From Temnopleurus reevesii (taxonomy: Eukaryota; Echinodermata; Echinoidea; Temnopleuroida; Temnopleuridae), in the NCBI GenBank assembly GCA_036244855.1, contig BQKZ01001839.1, positions 1 through 64,000 of the forward strand: DNA of 64,000 nt, given 5' to 3'. Positions 24,501 through 38,700 of this stretch are shown here, in pieces (the stretch's first letter is position 1; each line of letters starts with the position of its first letter). A model generated the notes under the pieces. That model was not told where the DNA came from. It saw only the letters and a program-made list of their open reading frames with translations, and ran no database searches. A program made the position numbers and the translations under genes.

Positions 24501-26205
24501 ATCTTATTATAGTCTTCAAGAAGACTACCCCACGGAAGACCAGCTCCCCTTGATGGGCGAGCTGAATGTGGGTTATCCGCCGTATTTTAAATTGTAGGCC
24601 TATATGTTTTTTAATATGGAAATAAATTCAAATCAAATCAAATGATGAGATCCAATATGGCTCATGGTCCACACTAAAGTTTGACATGGGTGCCTCTCGA
24701 AAAGATCTTCTCGTACTGCCATTATTGTAAAGTATCCCCTATCTGCCTATTTTTATTGATGTTTCTTTTTTTGTTAAAATTATTTTAGCAATCTACCGGT
24801 GATTGTTACAAATACTCAGTTATCTTCACCACCTGCATTTCATCAATACGTTTTCAGAGTTCTTAGTAAGAAAGCCCATGAATCCTCCATTTTGAAATAT
24901 TACTCTGAGGTTTGTGTTCAATTCTTTCCATTTTATTGAGGTCAATAACCAGAAAATTGTAATGACATCTTTCGAATGGAAACTACAGAGGAGGGTTCGA
25001 AAACAACTTTTGTTATTGGATCTAAACTTGAAGCAAATTATTGCTCACAAAAGCTCTGCCATGTCTGCATTTGAATTTGTATGAATTATCCCCAGCACAA
25101 TCGAACTGTAAAAAATCGACAAATACATGGGAAGGATCAAAAAGAATAGATCACCATAAATCATCACCCTCTTAACCACCCCTTCCTACTTATCAGAAGG
25201 AGGGGGCAATTAATCATACTTCTCTCTACTAACAGGGGCCATGTACTATGGACGTTTATTATGGAATATTTCCTGTAGATTTCTTTCAAACTATGTTAAC
25301 GACATCAGTGGTAGTATTGTCGAGATATCCTTCCATTTTGATCATTTTGCTTCTCGGTTTGCCACAATCATGACAATTTATTGCTCTCTAACCGCACACG
25401 AAATGACATTTATTACACTTTTGACACCCCTACTTCGAAGTTTACGGCCAGATTTGAAATTGCACATGAGATGTACAAATCAAATCTCATATTTCAATTA
25501 TGTTATATCCCTCAGAAGGGGTCGATAAAAATAGTAAAAAGAGCCGATTAAATCTCAAGTATAACAAAGCATATTTTTTGACAATATCATAAAGTTCAGA
25601 CTCGGTTAGGGTAGAGTTCGCGACCTTCACAAATATAACTTTAGAAATAAAAACCTCAAATTAGCTTCATACAATAATCGAGATTACAATCTTTACAGTT
25701 TTGTGAATATATTTAGAAATTATTAGAGAAAGAAAACAGGAAATTTTAGATTATAGATACATTTGATACACAATTTCTTTTTATCACCAAAAATCACCAA
25801 ATAGAGTTATAAATTCTTTGTGTTTTTTGGAAGCAGGAGAAAATTTAGATAACAGATACATTTCATAAAGATATATCTCTATCAACAAAAAAGTCGTAAA
25901 TATATTGTGTTTCTGTCTGAAGCAGTGTATTGCTGTGTACACCTATAAACTTCACTATTGTTCCCACCAGGTTTTTGTTCTAATCAATTTGAGTGTGTTC
26001 CTTTCTTTGCCAATATAACATCGATTACCTTTACCTCTGATTTGTTCTAAGAAAGCTTAGTATTTTGGCAAGCTGTAGCCATTTCACGTCGAACATGTAA
26101 CCATTCACCATGAACAGTAGGGACAACGGCCTGGGACAAAGTAAACGACCTCCATTCAATCATTAACAATAGCTAGATGGACATAGAAGTAGTAACCATT
26201 CTTTA

Positions 26206-26249
<44 letters not shown>

Positions 26250-26258
26250 ATTATTATC

Positions 26259-26293
<35 letters not shown>

Positions 26294-26298
26294 TATAA

Positions 26299-26329
<31 letters not shown>

Positions 26330-27443
26330 TTTCATTATCATTACCATTATCATTATTATTAATAATATTAATTCGGCAAATTATCGACCTGGGAAGAAAG
26401 AGTTGAAGAAGAGTCGAATCTGTGAATTTCTTTTAGTATCATGAAACTATTGTGAATGCTTGAATGAAGTTGTTTACTTTTGTCCCAGTCCTTTGTCCAT
26501 CCTGCTCACAGTGTGTTATACAACAAAGCAAGCCAATTTGTGATTACTTAATCCACCTGCGTAATGTCCTGTATTAATCAATACCTACGTATCATTCAAT
26601 TAAGACATATATTAGTGACTTCCTTTATCTCTTATTTTGCTGTTTTCAATTAAAGCAATGTGTTGTTCGCGTAGTTGATATTTCCTGTAATTCGCAGAGT
26701 TGTCGATATTACCAAAATCCATCTACAAATAGGAAAATATCATGAATGACAATAATTTATCTTCATCTGACCATTTTTTTTTAAAACTTCTACTTGCATA
26801 CCTTTGCTTACAATTCAAACCCCAGTTTCAACAGCCAAAGCAACGGTGGCAGTGTAAGTCGCAGAACGTCAAGTATGAGAATTATACTCTAGTCTTTGGT
26901 CGAAATTTGCCTTTCTAAATACAAAATTCATTTTTCATCAAGTAATTTTCTTGTACCGCCAAATATTCTACGAAATATATTCGTAATATACAGATGATTT
27001 CCTTAAAAACTAGGGCATTTTAAGAAGGCCACCAAAAGCTCGTTCTGATTTCCATCTATCAAACAAAAATTGTGAGGTTGTGTACAATACGTTTAGCAAG
27101 TTCCATGTCTGTGTGACATATAGATCGAAAACAACTTGATCATCATGATGATAAGAATGGAACTATTCTATTTTATTTTACGATTTCCCGAGACATCGCA
27201 ATCATTGTCTGATCAGGATTTTACAATATTTTCCACGTATTACAGATGTATTATGCGGTAAGAGCAGTAAAATTTTGGAAGAGAAAAACCCCAATGATAT
27301 GAATCATAAATGGCGGCAAAATTATCGTCAACAAATTCGTTTTATGACCCTAGTGTCACGCAAAGTCACAATTTCTGTTCCTGTGTTGAAACTATGAGGT
27401 ATAGTGAAGCAGTGATCAGATATACATCTACATGTACTTCATT

Positions 27444-27505
<62 letters not shown>

Positions 27506-30500
27506 CATGTTAATTATTAGATCCTTCAAGAGCAGAACAAGCCATCAAAATTTTGGACGAAAAGAATTATCACAAAGATTCTCATCCCTTTACTGTACAG
27601 AAGCAGTAATTTTAGCATTAGAAATTCAAAAGCTTTAGTTAAAATTATCACTAATTCAGAGGAAAGGAAACACAACTTATATGTTATGAAGTAGATAAAA
27701 TGAATATCCCCCAAATCACAGAACATAATTTTGGATATTGGAAATAAATCAATTAAAAAAATCAATTTATATTCAAAATAACCAGTGCCGTTGGAGGATA
27801 TGACGGAGCTCTTGAATTTGTTTTTCTGTATCGTGATTAAAGACGAATACAAATCCCTTAAAAAGACTCGGTATTACTGCATCAACATTATAGTTCTTGA
27901 CATTTGATAATACAGGTGATTAATTTTGATTACAAGTTGTAAAAATGCATGAATAATACGATTAATTTAATATCGAATGCAATAGACATTCACTTAAAGA
28001 CTGTTGCCTACATTTTTACGAATGTAGTGATCTTCAATTTATATACTGAATTCCAAAACTAACACCATTCGTGCTCTCAAAATTTCGAGTTGTTCTCCAA
28101 GCAAACGAGAACCCCGGTTTCAGTTTGCAGATCAAGGATGACTGCATAGCTTTCGTACTTTTTCCCTTACCCCCTAACTTGAATCCACTTTGGTCAATGT
28201 TTTGAGAAGGATTTAAGGAGTTTGGTAGGGTTTTGAACTTAAAGTGAGTTCAAAGAGCCGCTATTTTCAATGAAACATCGGAGGTATCAGGTTGCCCAAA
28301 TGAGGAAAAGTGGTATCGAATCACGTCTCGGAAAGGGTCCCAAACTGGAGCAGATTTACCCCCCTCTTGTAAACCAAAGGAGAGGTAAGAACTTTTGTGC
28401 ACGACTGGTATATGAGTCACAGAGGAGGTGCATAGAGACCCTCTTTTCGTCTTCCAGATAAACATGTACATGTACACTGCACAATGTTGCTTGAACAGTT
28501 TATGTGTTTGTTTTTTTATTTGTTATAATTCATATAGTGAATCGGGTTGCCCAAATGAGGAAAAGTGGTACCGAATCACGTCTCGGAAAGGTCCCAATAA
28601 ACTAGTGCAGATTTACCCCCCCCCCACCCGTCCTTCTTTCAGCCATGAGACGGGTAACAACTTTTGTGTAAGGCTGGTATAAGAGTCACGGACATGACGG
28701 AGGAGGTGCAAAAGAATCCTCTTCCCGTCTTCCAGATGCAACTCGCAATGCTGGTTTCCTAGTTATTTCTAAAAACCTGAGATTGAAAATAACAAATCAT
28801 TTTGATCAAATATATATCTGGAGAGAAGGCTAAAATTATCTAGCTTAATTAAAGTCACGTGACGCTGTTTTTAACAGTGTTGACTTATTCCGTTGATTAT
28901 GTAATATATTTATCGTGAGATATATATTTATTACATTATGAATTTTTATATCAACACTGTTAAAAGAACATTCGTCAAAAGAATTTTGTTGCGTACGTCA
29001 TACGCCTAGTTTTATTTAATCACTTGACAGTTACCATTGTAACAATATTTTTTCATAAGAGTCTAAGACCCTTTGCTTTCATCATGTACATAACCAGATA
29101 CTGTAAGATTGCATGTGAGCAGATTATTATCACGGTAACTCATCTTACATACAATAATCTTTCGTCTGTATTCTACTGGCAACTATTATGTATCGGCTTT
29201 GCAGTAATTTTACAGATTTTTTAAATTATTTATCAGTGAACATTTCATCTTAATATCGCGGCCAGGAACGCCTTTTTAAATCGTAGGCCTCTCGTGACAG
29301 TTTTCATCCTGTCAACTTTTTGAGCTGTCAACTGCCATGTATGAAGTTCGTTAGCACTTTTAATCAAGTTGTGTCATCTCATCTCATGCACGCTCATCTC
29401 GATTTCTCGACCTCGAGTAATTAAGTTTTAATATGATACCGAGTTTCATTAACGGTTCTTGCTTGGGCGTTGCCTGCCCCTTCGTTGGCATGTGGTAATG
29501 TGTTAATGATGATAATGAGTGAACCGCAATAACTACGGTATATGGCTCATCAACTTTCTCAACCAGTTCATATTTATAATGATGTTGTATATGACTCAGT
29601 CTGTAATAAATATAAACTCATCTAGCGTTAATTGATAATAACAATTATACGTTCTTATATCGCACTTAACACTAACTTTATCAGTCGTCCCTAAGTGCTC
29701 TGCAATGTAGCATATTTACTCTGGGTTTAGCAATGCAGATATAAGTATCGCTCTGCATTTCAAGGAAAAAATTCCAGCTAGGTACCCATTTACCTCACCT
29801 GGGTCGAGTGCAGCACAATGACGATGCAATTCTTGCTGAAGGATATTAGTGTCTTGGGTGAGAATCGAACCTGCGACCCTCTAGCTGAAAGGCGAGACTT
29901 TAAACTACTACACCACGACGCCTCCACGTTGTACTTTTAAACAGTGCCTGAAAATTTGCAGGAGCGATTTTTTTTTCTCGTGGTGTTGATGTAGAAATAG
30001 TCGCACACCTTTCATTAGTGATTCCGACATCCGTGCATTGACAAGCGCGCGCACCTGTATATACCCCGCAAGCAAAACAGAAAAAAAGAAACACCCCGTT
30101 GCCGTAACTTTTACGAATCATATTCATTCAGCTTGTTGATAAATGGATTAATTCCATAATGGTCACTTCCACTTTTCCTGTGACAAGTTCGTTTGGTCTA
30201 CTCTTCATGCTCTTAGGAAAAAGTGTGAATTGGACCCCCCCCCCCCCCCTTGACTCGTCATTTAATCCCTCAAAACTTGGAATGTCCTATATGAAGAAAC
30301 AAAGATTCCAAAGGTCATGAACATGTTGGTAATTAGGGTTATTTAGAATTTTAGGGGAATCTTAAAAGGTTCAATTTTGGAACTAGAAGAGAAACCTTTT
30401 CTTAGGGTGTGTAGGGGACCAGGCGATGCGTAACTTTACAGGTGCTAAAAAGCTAATTCCCGTTAAGTCACATCGATACTTTTTAAGTCAACTTAATTCG

Positions 30501-32746
30501 TCATTTAAAACTTTCACACACATCAAACTTAATACTACAATGCAGGTCATGAGTTAGTATCGTTTTTATTCGAACAGCAGAAAATGAAATGATATCTACA
30601 ATGCCTTTTTCGTCGGGAAATATGAGATGAAAGTTTGAAGAGAAAACTCTGACCAATCAAGTTTGGAAATACAATTAATATCCACCATCTAAAATTTCTT
30701 GGAATTATCGAGTCATCTCCCTATGATGACACTTTCCAATAAACCCCTAACTATAATAGACAAAAAAAAGAAACATACATGGATATAACTCTGCCGGCTG
30801 TGAATAAATGAGAAAAATACCAAAGAATATCTCATTGATACGATCCAGTTAACCATATGACGTTTTCAGGTTTTACATGAACTTTTCCAATCGGCCGAGA
30901 ATCTCGCTACAGCAAATTTTATGGACACGCAAAATAATGCAATAAGCTTATATTTGATAGTTTAATCAGGGAGTTGTATTTAATATCAGATATTACCCTG
31001 ACTTCCAATTACGTGCGTTGCAGATGGAGGTTCAATTATTCTGATTTTGTCATCTCAGCCGCCGTTTTTTTTTATTGACATCGTGAGAAAGGTCACTTCA
31101 TGTACTGTTCATGTACCTGCCCATGTAGACCGTACAGCTGTTCATTTATGGAAATATTAATCGTTTGCGGAGATATCAAAGAAATAGATTCGTCTAAGTT
31201 TGGATAAAAATGCTAGTTAAGAGATCAAGAACATGAAATCGCCTTGTTAGACCATGGACCTAGGAGAAAGATCCACGGTTAGACAGGTCAACTTCATTTG
31301 AAAGACGGTCGAGTCTACTCTGCAGTCACATTACATTGTAGTTTGGCGATGACCAGCACACCATGAAGATTCAACTGCTGTCTAATATTATTATCATTAT
31401 CATTATTTATTGGGCGATTTCAACAAAAACAATCAAAGAACATACATGTACATATTTATTGAAGCAGTAGGAAGCGTATATGACGATGATAAATATAACA
31501 TGACATGCGTCTATCATTTCTGGATGTTCAAAGTTCAAGTAAAAGAACCAAACTTTCATTGGAATGCACCACCAAACCCTCTTTGAAACAACTCTGAACC
31601 AACTGGTCTTCCATTTTTAGCTGAAGAATATCTCAGTTGAAAACCATTGCACAGTCTTTTCTTTTTCCTTTTTATCTGTTCGATACAGATAAAAGATAAG
31701 TTTATATTCATTTCGTAGAAATGTCTCTACCAGCTTTGATTTGAAGCCGTTCTGACACAGAACATGTTTTCAATAGTAATTTATTCTGGCTCAGATTTTG
31801 TAATGAAACCAAAACGCATGTTGAAATGCTATATAGATTATCCCCGTAATCGATCTGCTCCAAAAACTCTCAAAAATGCATTACATGAATCATATAGTGT
31901 GCAATGGTCTTAAACTGCGCTAGTCTTCAGCTAAAAATGGAACGAAAATTCAAGTTGTTTAGAGGAGGGTTTGGTGGTACATTGATCAATATAGATCATG
32001 CGGTTCAGAGGACGTCAGACAAAAAAGTACACGTCACTCGCCCATGAACTCAGCCGTGTTTGAGATTTCACACACTTTTCTGACAAGTTGATTCTATTTC
32101 CCCATTATCTGTAATCAAATGATTCTTTTGATCGGTCTTTGAGAGAAAAAAGGAGCCTTCGACAGTCGAGTTTGGCGCTCGTGGGTCCCAAGTGTTTTTG
32201 GTGAATAATCGAAAAAATATTGACCAGAATGTATCGTCTATAGAGCCCTAAATCGAACCCATAATAAGATCAACCGCCAAAGTCAAGTATAAGCAATCGA
32301 GGCCACTCAAATTCTTGCAAACATTTGCTTATGGTACAGGGTGTCTCATAAAAAAATTAATTCCGTCACTCTGTGAACAAATGTATGTCATTACGAATGA
32401 ACGTCAAAGGCGCATTGATTTGATCTCGATTGCAATTTGACAAAATCTGATGATTGAGGCCTATCAAATAATTCATATCTCAATGTCTTCCACTTTACCC
32501 TTACTTACCAAAGCATATTAATAAATTCCCCGAATATAACTTAAACATATGTCAAATATCTGAATGTTTGAATTCCATCGTCTGGCAAACCAATGTTTAT
32601 CGATACATGGGAATTGGATCATTTGAAACTTTCAATGAAACAATTTATCCAGACAAACATTATTATAAAGCATAGTGAGTTTCCATAACCTATATGTTCG
32701 TGTTACCGAATTTCCAGTGGCCAGTTGCTCGGAATGGTCTTGGCTA

Positions 32747-32790
<44 letters not shown>

Positions 32791-35700
32791 AAGACGTTCC
32801 TCCCAACATAGACGTATCAACACTTGTGTCTATGTTAGGAGCGTGGCACGGGAAAAAAAGTACATAATTTTTTTCTAACGCATTTTGCTGACACACACTG
32901 TCCCACTCTCCGAGGTGTAAAAAGAAATAGATTATTCCTAAAGTCAAGTTTGCCCAAACAAGTGGGAATTGACGTTGTAATTCATCATCATGATTCAAAA
33001 TTTGTACACAAGGGACTTGAATTCATCTTAGGCTAGAGATTGAAGAACAGCGTCTCCACACTTTGTTCCCATTCTCCATATAGACGTCCCTAAATATTGA
33101 CAGTTTCTCCCTCCCGTCCACTCCTTCTCTCTCATACACTCTAAGAAAAAAGGTTAAACTTGGAGCCTGTATTTGTAATTGAAACTATCCAGAAAACTGC
33201 TTCATAAATGATTGTTTACATACGCAAGAAAGTTTATGTGACGGATCTAATAAAAAAACGGTAAAAACTGGCTGTTTAAAGTTATCTTTCAGGGAAATTT
33301 ACAGGTTTCAAATACTGGACAAGAAAAGAATCCTCAAGAACAAGCCTCTCTTTATTACATCCTGTGCCCCTTCCAAATTCATACCCCTTTCTCCATTTCA
33401 TACCTCTTTCTCATTTCCAAGAAAGAAAACTCGTTGTACCATGAAGCATCCTTCTTATCATTCTTCCACGAGTGAAACCTTCAAGCAATATCTCTCTATT
33501 GCTTTCTTTTGTATCACTATCATTATCATTATCATTATTTTGACAAGAAAGTACTCATAATCACAAACTTTTCCAAGAACGCATAAAGTTGGTAATTTTT
33601 AAGCCAATAGTTGTGTATTGTATAGCCTAACATTTTAACATTATGTATCTTTACAATGGGTCTTTGTATAATGTCATATTTTGCCCTTGAAAAAATTTTT
33701 AAGCCAATAGTTGTGTATTGTATAGCCTAACATTTTAACATGATGTATCTTTACAATGGGTCTTTGTATAATGTCATATTTTGCCCTTGAAAAAGAGTCG
33801 TGGCCGTAGTTGTATGAAAAATACCAAACACAAGTCTCCATTACCGTAATGTGGGACATAACAATAGTCAAAGATAATAACCAAACCCTTCCAATAGTTC
33901 AAGGCGGGTGTTATATTTTATCGATCAATGAAAGCTGGCAATATTTTTATATTAATAATGCTGACATGTTACACATTAATTTTAATCACACATAAACTAA
34001 CAATTCACACAGCCTTGTAGACATAAATGTGCTTTACAATCGGGTTACTGAACTCGTTTAGAGTTTTGAAGATTTTTAGAGATTTTTGTAGAGATTTTCA
34101 GAGGTGAAGCCATAGCATATCATTGAGAGTCCCCTCAAAGACTAATTAGATTGACATATTCAATTGCATCAAGTGCCTGTAATTCACCAATTACTTAGAA
34201 CCGACTGAAATCGGCTAACTGCCGCCCTAAAACGTCGCCAGTCTGGTATTACATCGTCTACCACATAGAAAGCAAGCACATTGAAGTAAGAATGGCATGG
34301 CAGCAAATTTTCGCATACGATCGTAAGCATTCTGATTCCCCGACCACTAATTTAATTGGTTATGCTATAAATTCCATTAAAATCACACAGTGGGATACAT
34401 TATTATTCTTACTATTAGTATTGATTTGTGAGCTTCATATGGATAAATTTCTGTGACAAAGTAGTGTGCATTTTTAAACGCCGTATACAAAGCGATCACG
34501 TCTTTGAATTAAAACATCTATAGCGTTTATAAATATCTTACACATTTCTCGTCATATAATCTCTCTTCAGAAATATGCTAGATATAATTTGTCAAATTTT
34601 ATGAACCATGATTAATGACCAAAACTGGCAAATTCTCTGATGTAATTCCGTTACCGACAATCTTCACTCCAAGTTAGAGCTTCCCATATGGACAACGTCG
34701 TTTTTCCTTCTCACATGTTCAGATGTTAGCACTTAGTTTAAACTTCATTTTAAGAGTTTTACCGGTTTCTAAAAGTCTGTCACTGAGTTGTAACAGACAA
34801 AACTGTTGCTTGAAATGGCATGAAATTCCGTTACCACCAATATGGAATAGTTAGGATGTGTGATGGGTATTGTCGCACATTCAATCGAAGCATTAACTAT
34901 AAACATGATAAAAGCAATCAATCGCGTCTTTATGTTGGTGCACTGTAAGAACCAGTTATTGGCTTGAAGTACTACAAGGTTAGCCCATTAAAAAAAAAGA
35001 CTAGAACATTTGTATCCATTCGTGACAACAAGCCAACAAAACATCAAATTGCACTGTATAAAAGGCACTTCAAGATAATCCTACTTTTAATCCAATGATA
35101 GCTCTGTTGGTTTAGTCATGGACATTTATTCCAAATGGTGATGAAAGGATTCATTGCTTATATCAAATGATGATTAATTCTTAGCTACTCTATGCCAGAA
35201 TCTTCTTAATGCAAATTGTTCAATTACATGCTACGTAATTGCAGGCGACATATCTTCCAAGAAAGGAAAGTATTTAAGATTATTGTTCCGGTTCCAATCA
35301 GAATTAGAAAAAGAAGACTTAGGAACTTGGTATAATGGTCTTCTATAAATCCCGAAATCGTTTGGGGTATTAGAGAGATGTACCAGTAGGCTTACTGGCA
35401 AGTTTACTGTGACGTCCATGTAATCTATAGATTGTGGTACATTTTCCTAGGGATAGGAGTAAAATCTACCAAATTATCATATGATTAGATGTTCAATTAA
35501 TTAGAGATGTCACAGTAATAAACAAAATGAAAAACGTTTGGCTGGTATTGTAAAATGCAAACTTTAATCCTACCAATGAGGAATCGTATTGAAGAAGCAA
35601 GCCTTGGTTTGTGTACATTATTACCATTTTTGGCTGACAATTCAGTTGAAAAATAGCATTATGGTTACAAATAGTAAACCGAGAGAGGCCTTTATATTCA

Positions 35701-38700
35701 TATTTATGTTTTGGAGATAGTAGAAGAGGGAGACCTTTATTAGACTGGAACGTTTTTTATTTCATTATACAACCCGATACATTTGTTCTTATTCTTGTGG
35801 ATAACTGCTTTTTTTCCGTGGATGTAACACTCTGCAAGAGCTCAACATCAATCAGGATGTTTATCTGAGAATGAATTTTGAGCAAAAGTCTTTGTCGAGA
35901 GCTGATCTTATTTCATCAAAACGTATAATCCAAACAGAACTTCAAATTCGTCCAGCTGGAATCCTCGGGTGGTTTTTCAAAATCAGCTGAAGAAGCACGC
36001 GATTTCACGAGCCAGAATCTTATAGAAATGAAGAGATTTAGCCTCATATTATCTTATTTTAGTCCCATCAATAAGGTTTTGTGTAGACTCTTTTCTCCCA
36101 GTAATCTGATCGTGATTTGGGGTCACTCTAAGTTGTTTCTTTGAAGTATTTGACATCCTGCAATTTTTGTATTCACGCGCTATTCGCTGCAAAAATAGTG
36201 TTCATAATAATATTAAAATTTGATAACATTCCTAAATCCGCAAATTATCCCAAATGTCTGATCGATTCTAAGTAGGTAAAGAAGCATCGGGCTCTTTTGT
36301 AAAAATCATTGAAGAGACATGCGATTGCACATAACAAAATCTTACATAGACATTTGTAGTCCCATACTAAGGGTTAGGGGGGTTTTATTCTTCTTTTGAG
36401 TCTTCGGTTAGTTCAAAATTGTAAACTTTGAAGCTTTTGATATCCTACGATGTTTACTATATAATCTTCAATTTGTTGCATCTTTAAAAATTTAAAATCT
36501 AACTCCACCAATTCAAGAATGTCTAGTTTAGTAGATGATGAAAATTAGCTGACATTAAATTTGTGTCATGTATGTTGTGAGTCCCGAAATTGTCCCACGT
36601 TTATATCTGACGTCTGATATACATGATATCAGAATATGAAAAGCCATCGCACTCTCATACCGCAATACCACAATATTTACTGAGAAAACAAAAACTGACA
36701 ATGGTAATTACTGCTAACATGTTAACCTCTGGTCGAATATCCTATGAAACGAAAGCATATTTATCCGACTTCTCCAATTTGGCATTGTTTTTGTAAAATA
36801 ACTGGAAAAGTGGAACTGATAGGAAATCAAAATATGGCACCTGCGGAGACAAATTGATCGCACGTTGCGTTGCAAATAGAAACAAGTTTCTACAATTACA
36901 TTAGGAAGAAGGACATGTATAAAGCTTTGATCTTGTCAGTCGGCAATGTCCGTGCAGTCAAAGAAACGATGAAATACTGCTGAATCGAGGGTTTATCATC
37001 GTATTTTCAAAACAAATTTAGACAATTTTAAGATCCCTCCCTCATCATAATGCAATTGACATCAAAATAAGGTTATAAGGATACCATTCGGAGAATGAAG
37101 ACATGATAGTATACTATAAATCTGCTGCCCATTTATTATTCTCCAATTTTTCATATTTTTTTTCTTCACAAAGTATAATGTCATGGAATGTACTATTCAT
37201 GTACTTTTTCTTTTCAACAAAGAAAAAAAAACATTTTCATCTAAGTGGCTTCAGTTTCCAAGAATTTTCTTAATACTTAGTAAAAATGTGCAAAGAGGCT
37301 TTTTGTTCCTTTCTTTGATATATATTTGCATTTACGTATATTTACTCTATGAAATGCCAAATTATAACCACATTCATTCCTCTCACGAAATGATTTCCGT
37401 TTTCTTATTTTTCTTACATGTGGATTCCTGTTCCTCACTCCATTCGCTGTTCATTTGGATAATACATTTCTGTTTCACCCTTCTTCTTCATTCAGGTAAG
37501 TGACATAGGCCTACATGTAGATTTAGTTTGGCAAAGCATCAAACACTAAAGAGAATCAAACTTATATCAAAATCATTTTCAAATAGTTGAATATAGACAT
37601 AGTTCTAGTGCTACCAACAATATGTAACTGCTCAAAATTAAGGTTTATTATAAAAAAATGGCAGCATCAACAAAATATGCTGTACAGATATTATGCAATA
37701 GTTTATTAATCATTTATATGAATCAAACATGCTGCACAAATGAAAGAAGATAACCATAATTTCAAATGGAGATACATTTGCTCGAATTGGACAGTTTTGA
37801 ATGGCACTTTAGGTTCAGTAAGATCAGTTTGTCCCACAAAGCTGGGGTTTAAGTCGATGTCGCGGATCCGCTTCACAGTTTGACATCACACCCCGCGTTA
37901 ATAGAGTCCTCCTAACTCTTCATCATATCGATCCGAACCAAAATACAGCTTTTTCAAATCTCGGAGACCCCTATTCTTCCTCACAATGGTACAATAGACG
38001 GATTTGCTCAATACGACGGGTGAATTCCTTTCCGCAAATCAAGAAAATCTTGGTGGGAGTCTGTGATACCAGTATGGAATCTCATACACTGTGATAGAAA
38101 TTGACTTGTAGAATAAACATTGGCTTTGCCTGGTTCCAGAATTTCAATTCTTGAGTTTTATTTCCACCCGTAACATGTGGCCTCTGTGATGTGTGTTTCT
38201 TCACACCTCTCTGTTGTTATACTTTTCTGCGACCCACTTGATATTTTGTATCATAATGCATTGTAAATATCCTCTCATGCTTCTCAATATTGGCTAATTT
38301 GCCTCAATTATTTTGATAAGAAGCGCTCGTTTTTGGTAGACGTGATTATATGGGGAAAATCTATCTCTGAATTGTTAAGACCCTCCATTGCAACAGGGGA
38401 ACGTACAGGTTTTCCACAAGCGACTCGCACCAAAACTCAGCGGACCTCTCGATGTTGTTTCTTTTTCTTTTCTTTTTTAAACTTAAGCTTTTTTTTGGGG
38501 GGGGGGGAATAACAGATTATTTAGTTTAATTTTCAGACCCAGCATTGTGCTTAGATGATCATTGACTTCTGAAAATATAATTTTGAAGAGTATTCTTAAG
38601 GTCCTTTTAGGGAATGGTTTAGATGTAATTTGATTTCAATGTGAGCAGAGTATCAAAACTTCATGTCGAAAAAACGTAGTCTGTAGTTTGTGAATATTGT

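Noticed and set aside
33596..33795. CRISPR-like array or satellite
   Set aside because: Only two adjacent units and no spacers; a simple tandem duplication in an animal genome.
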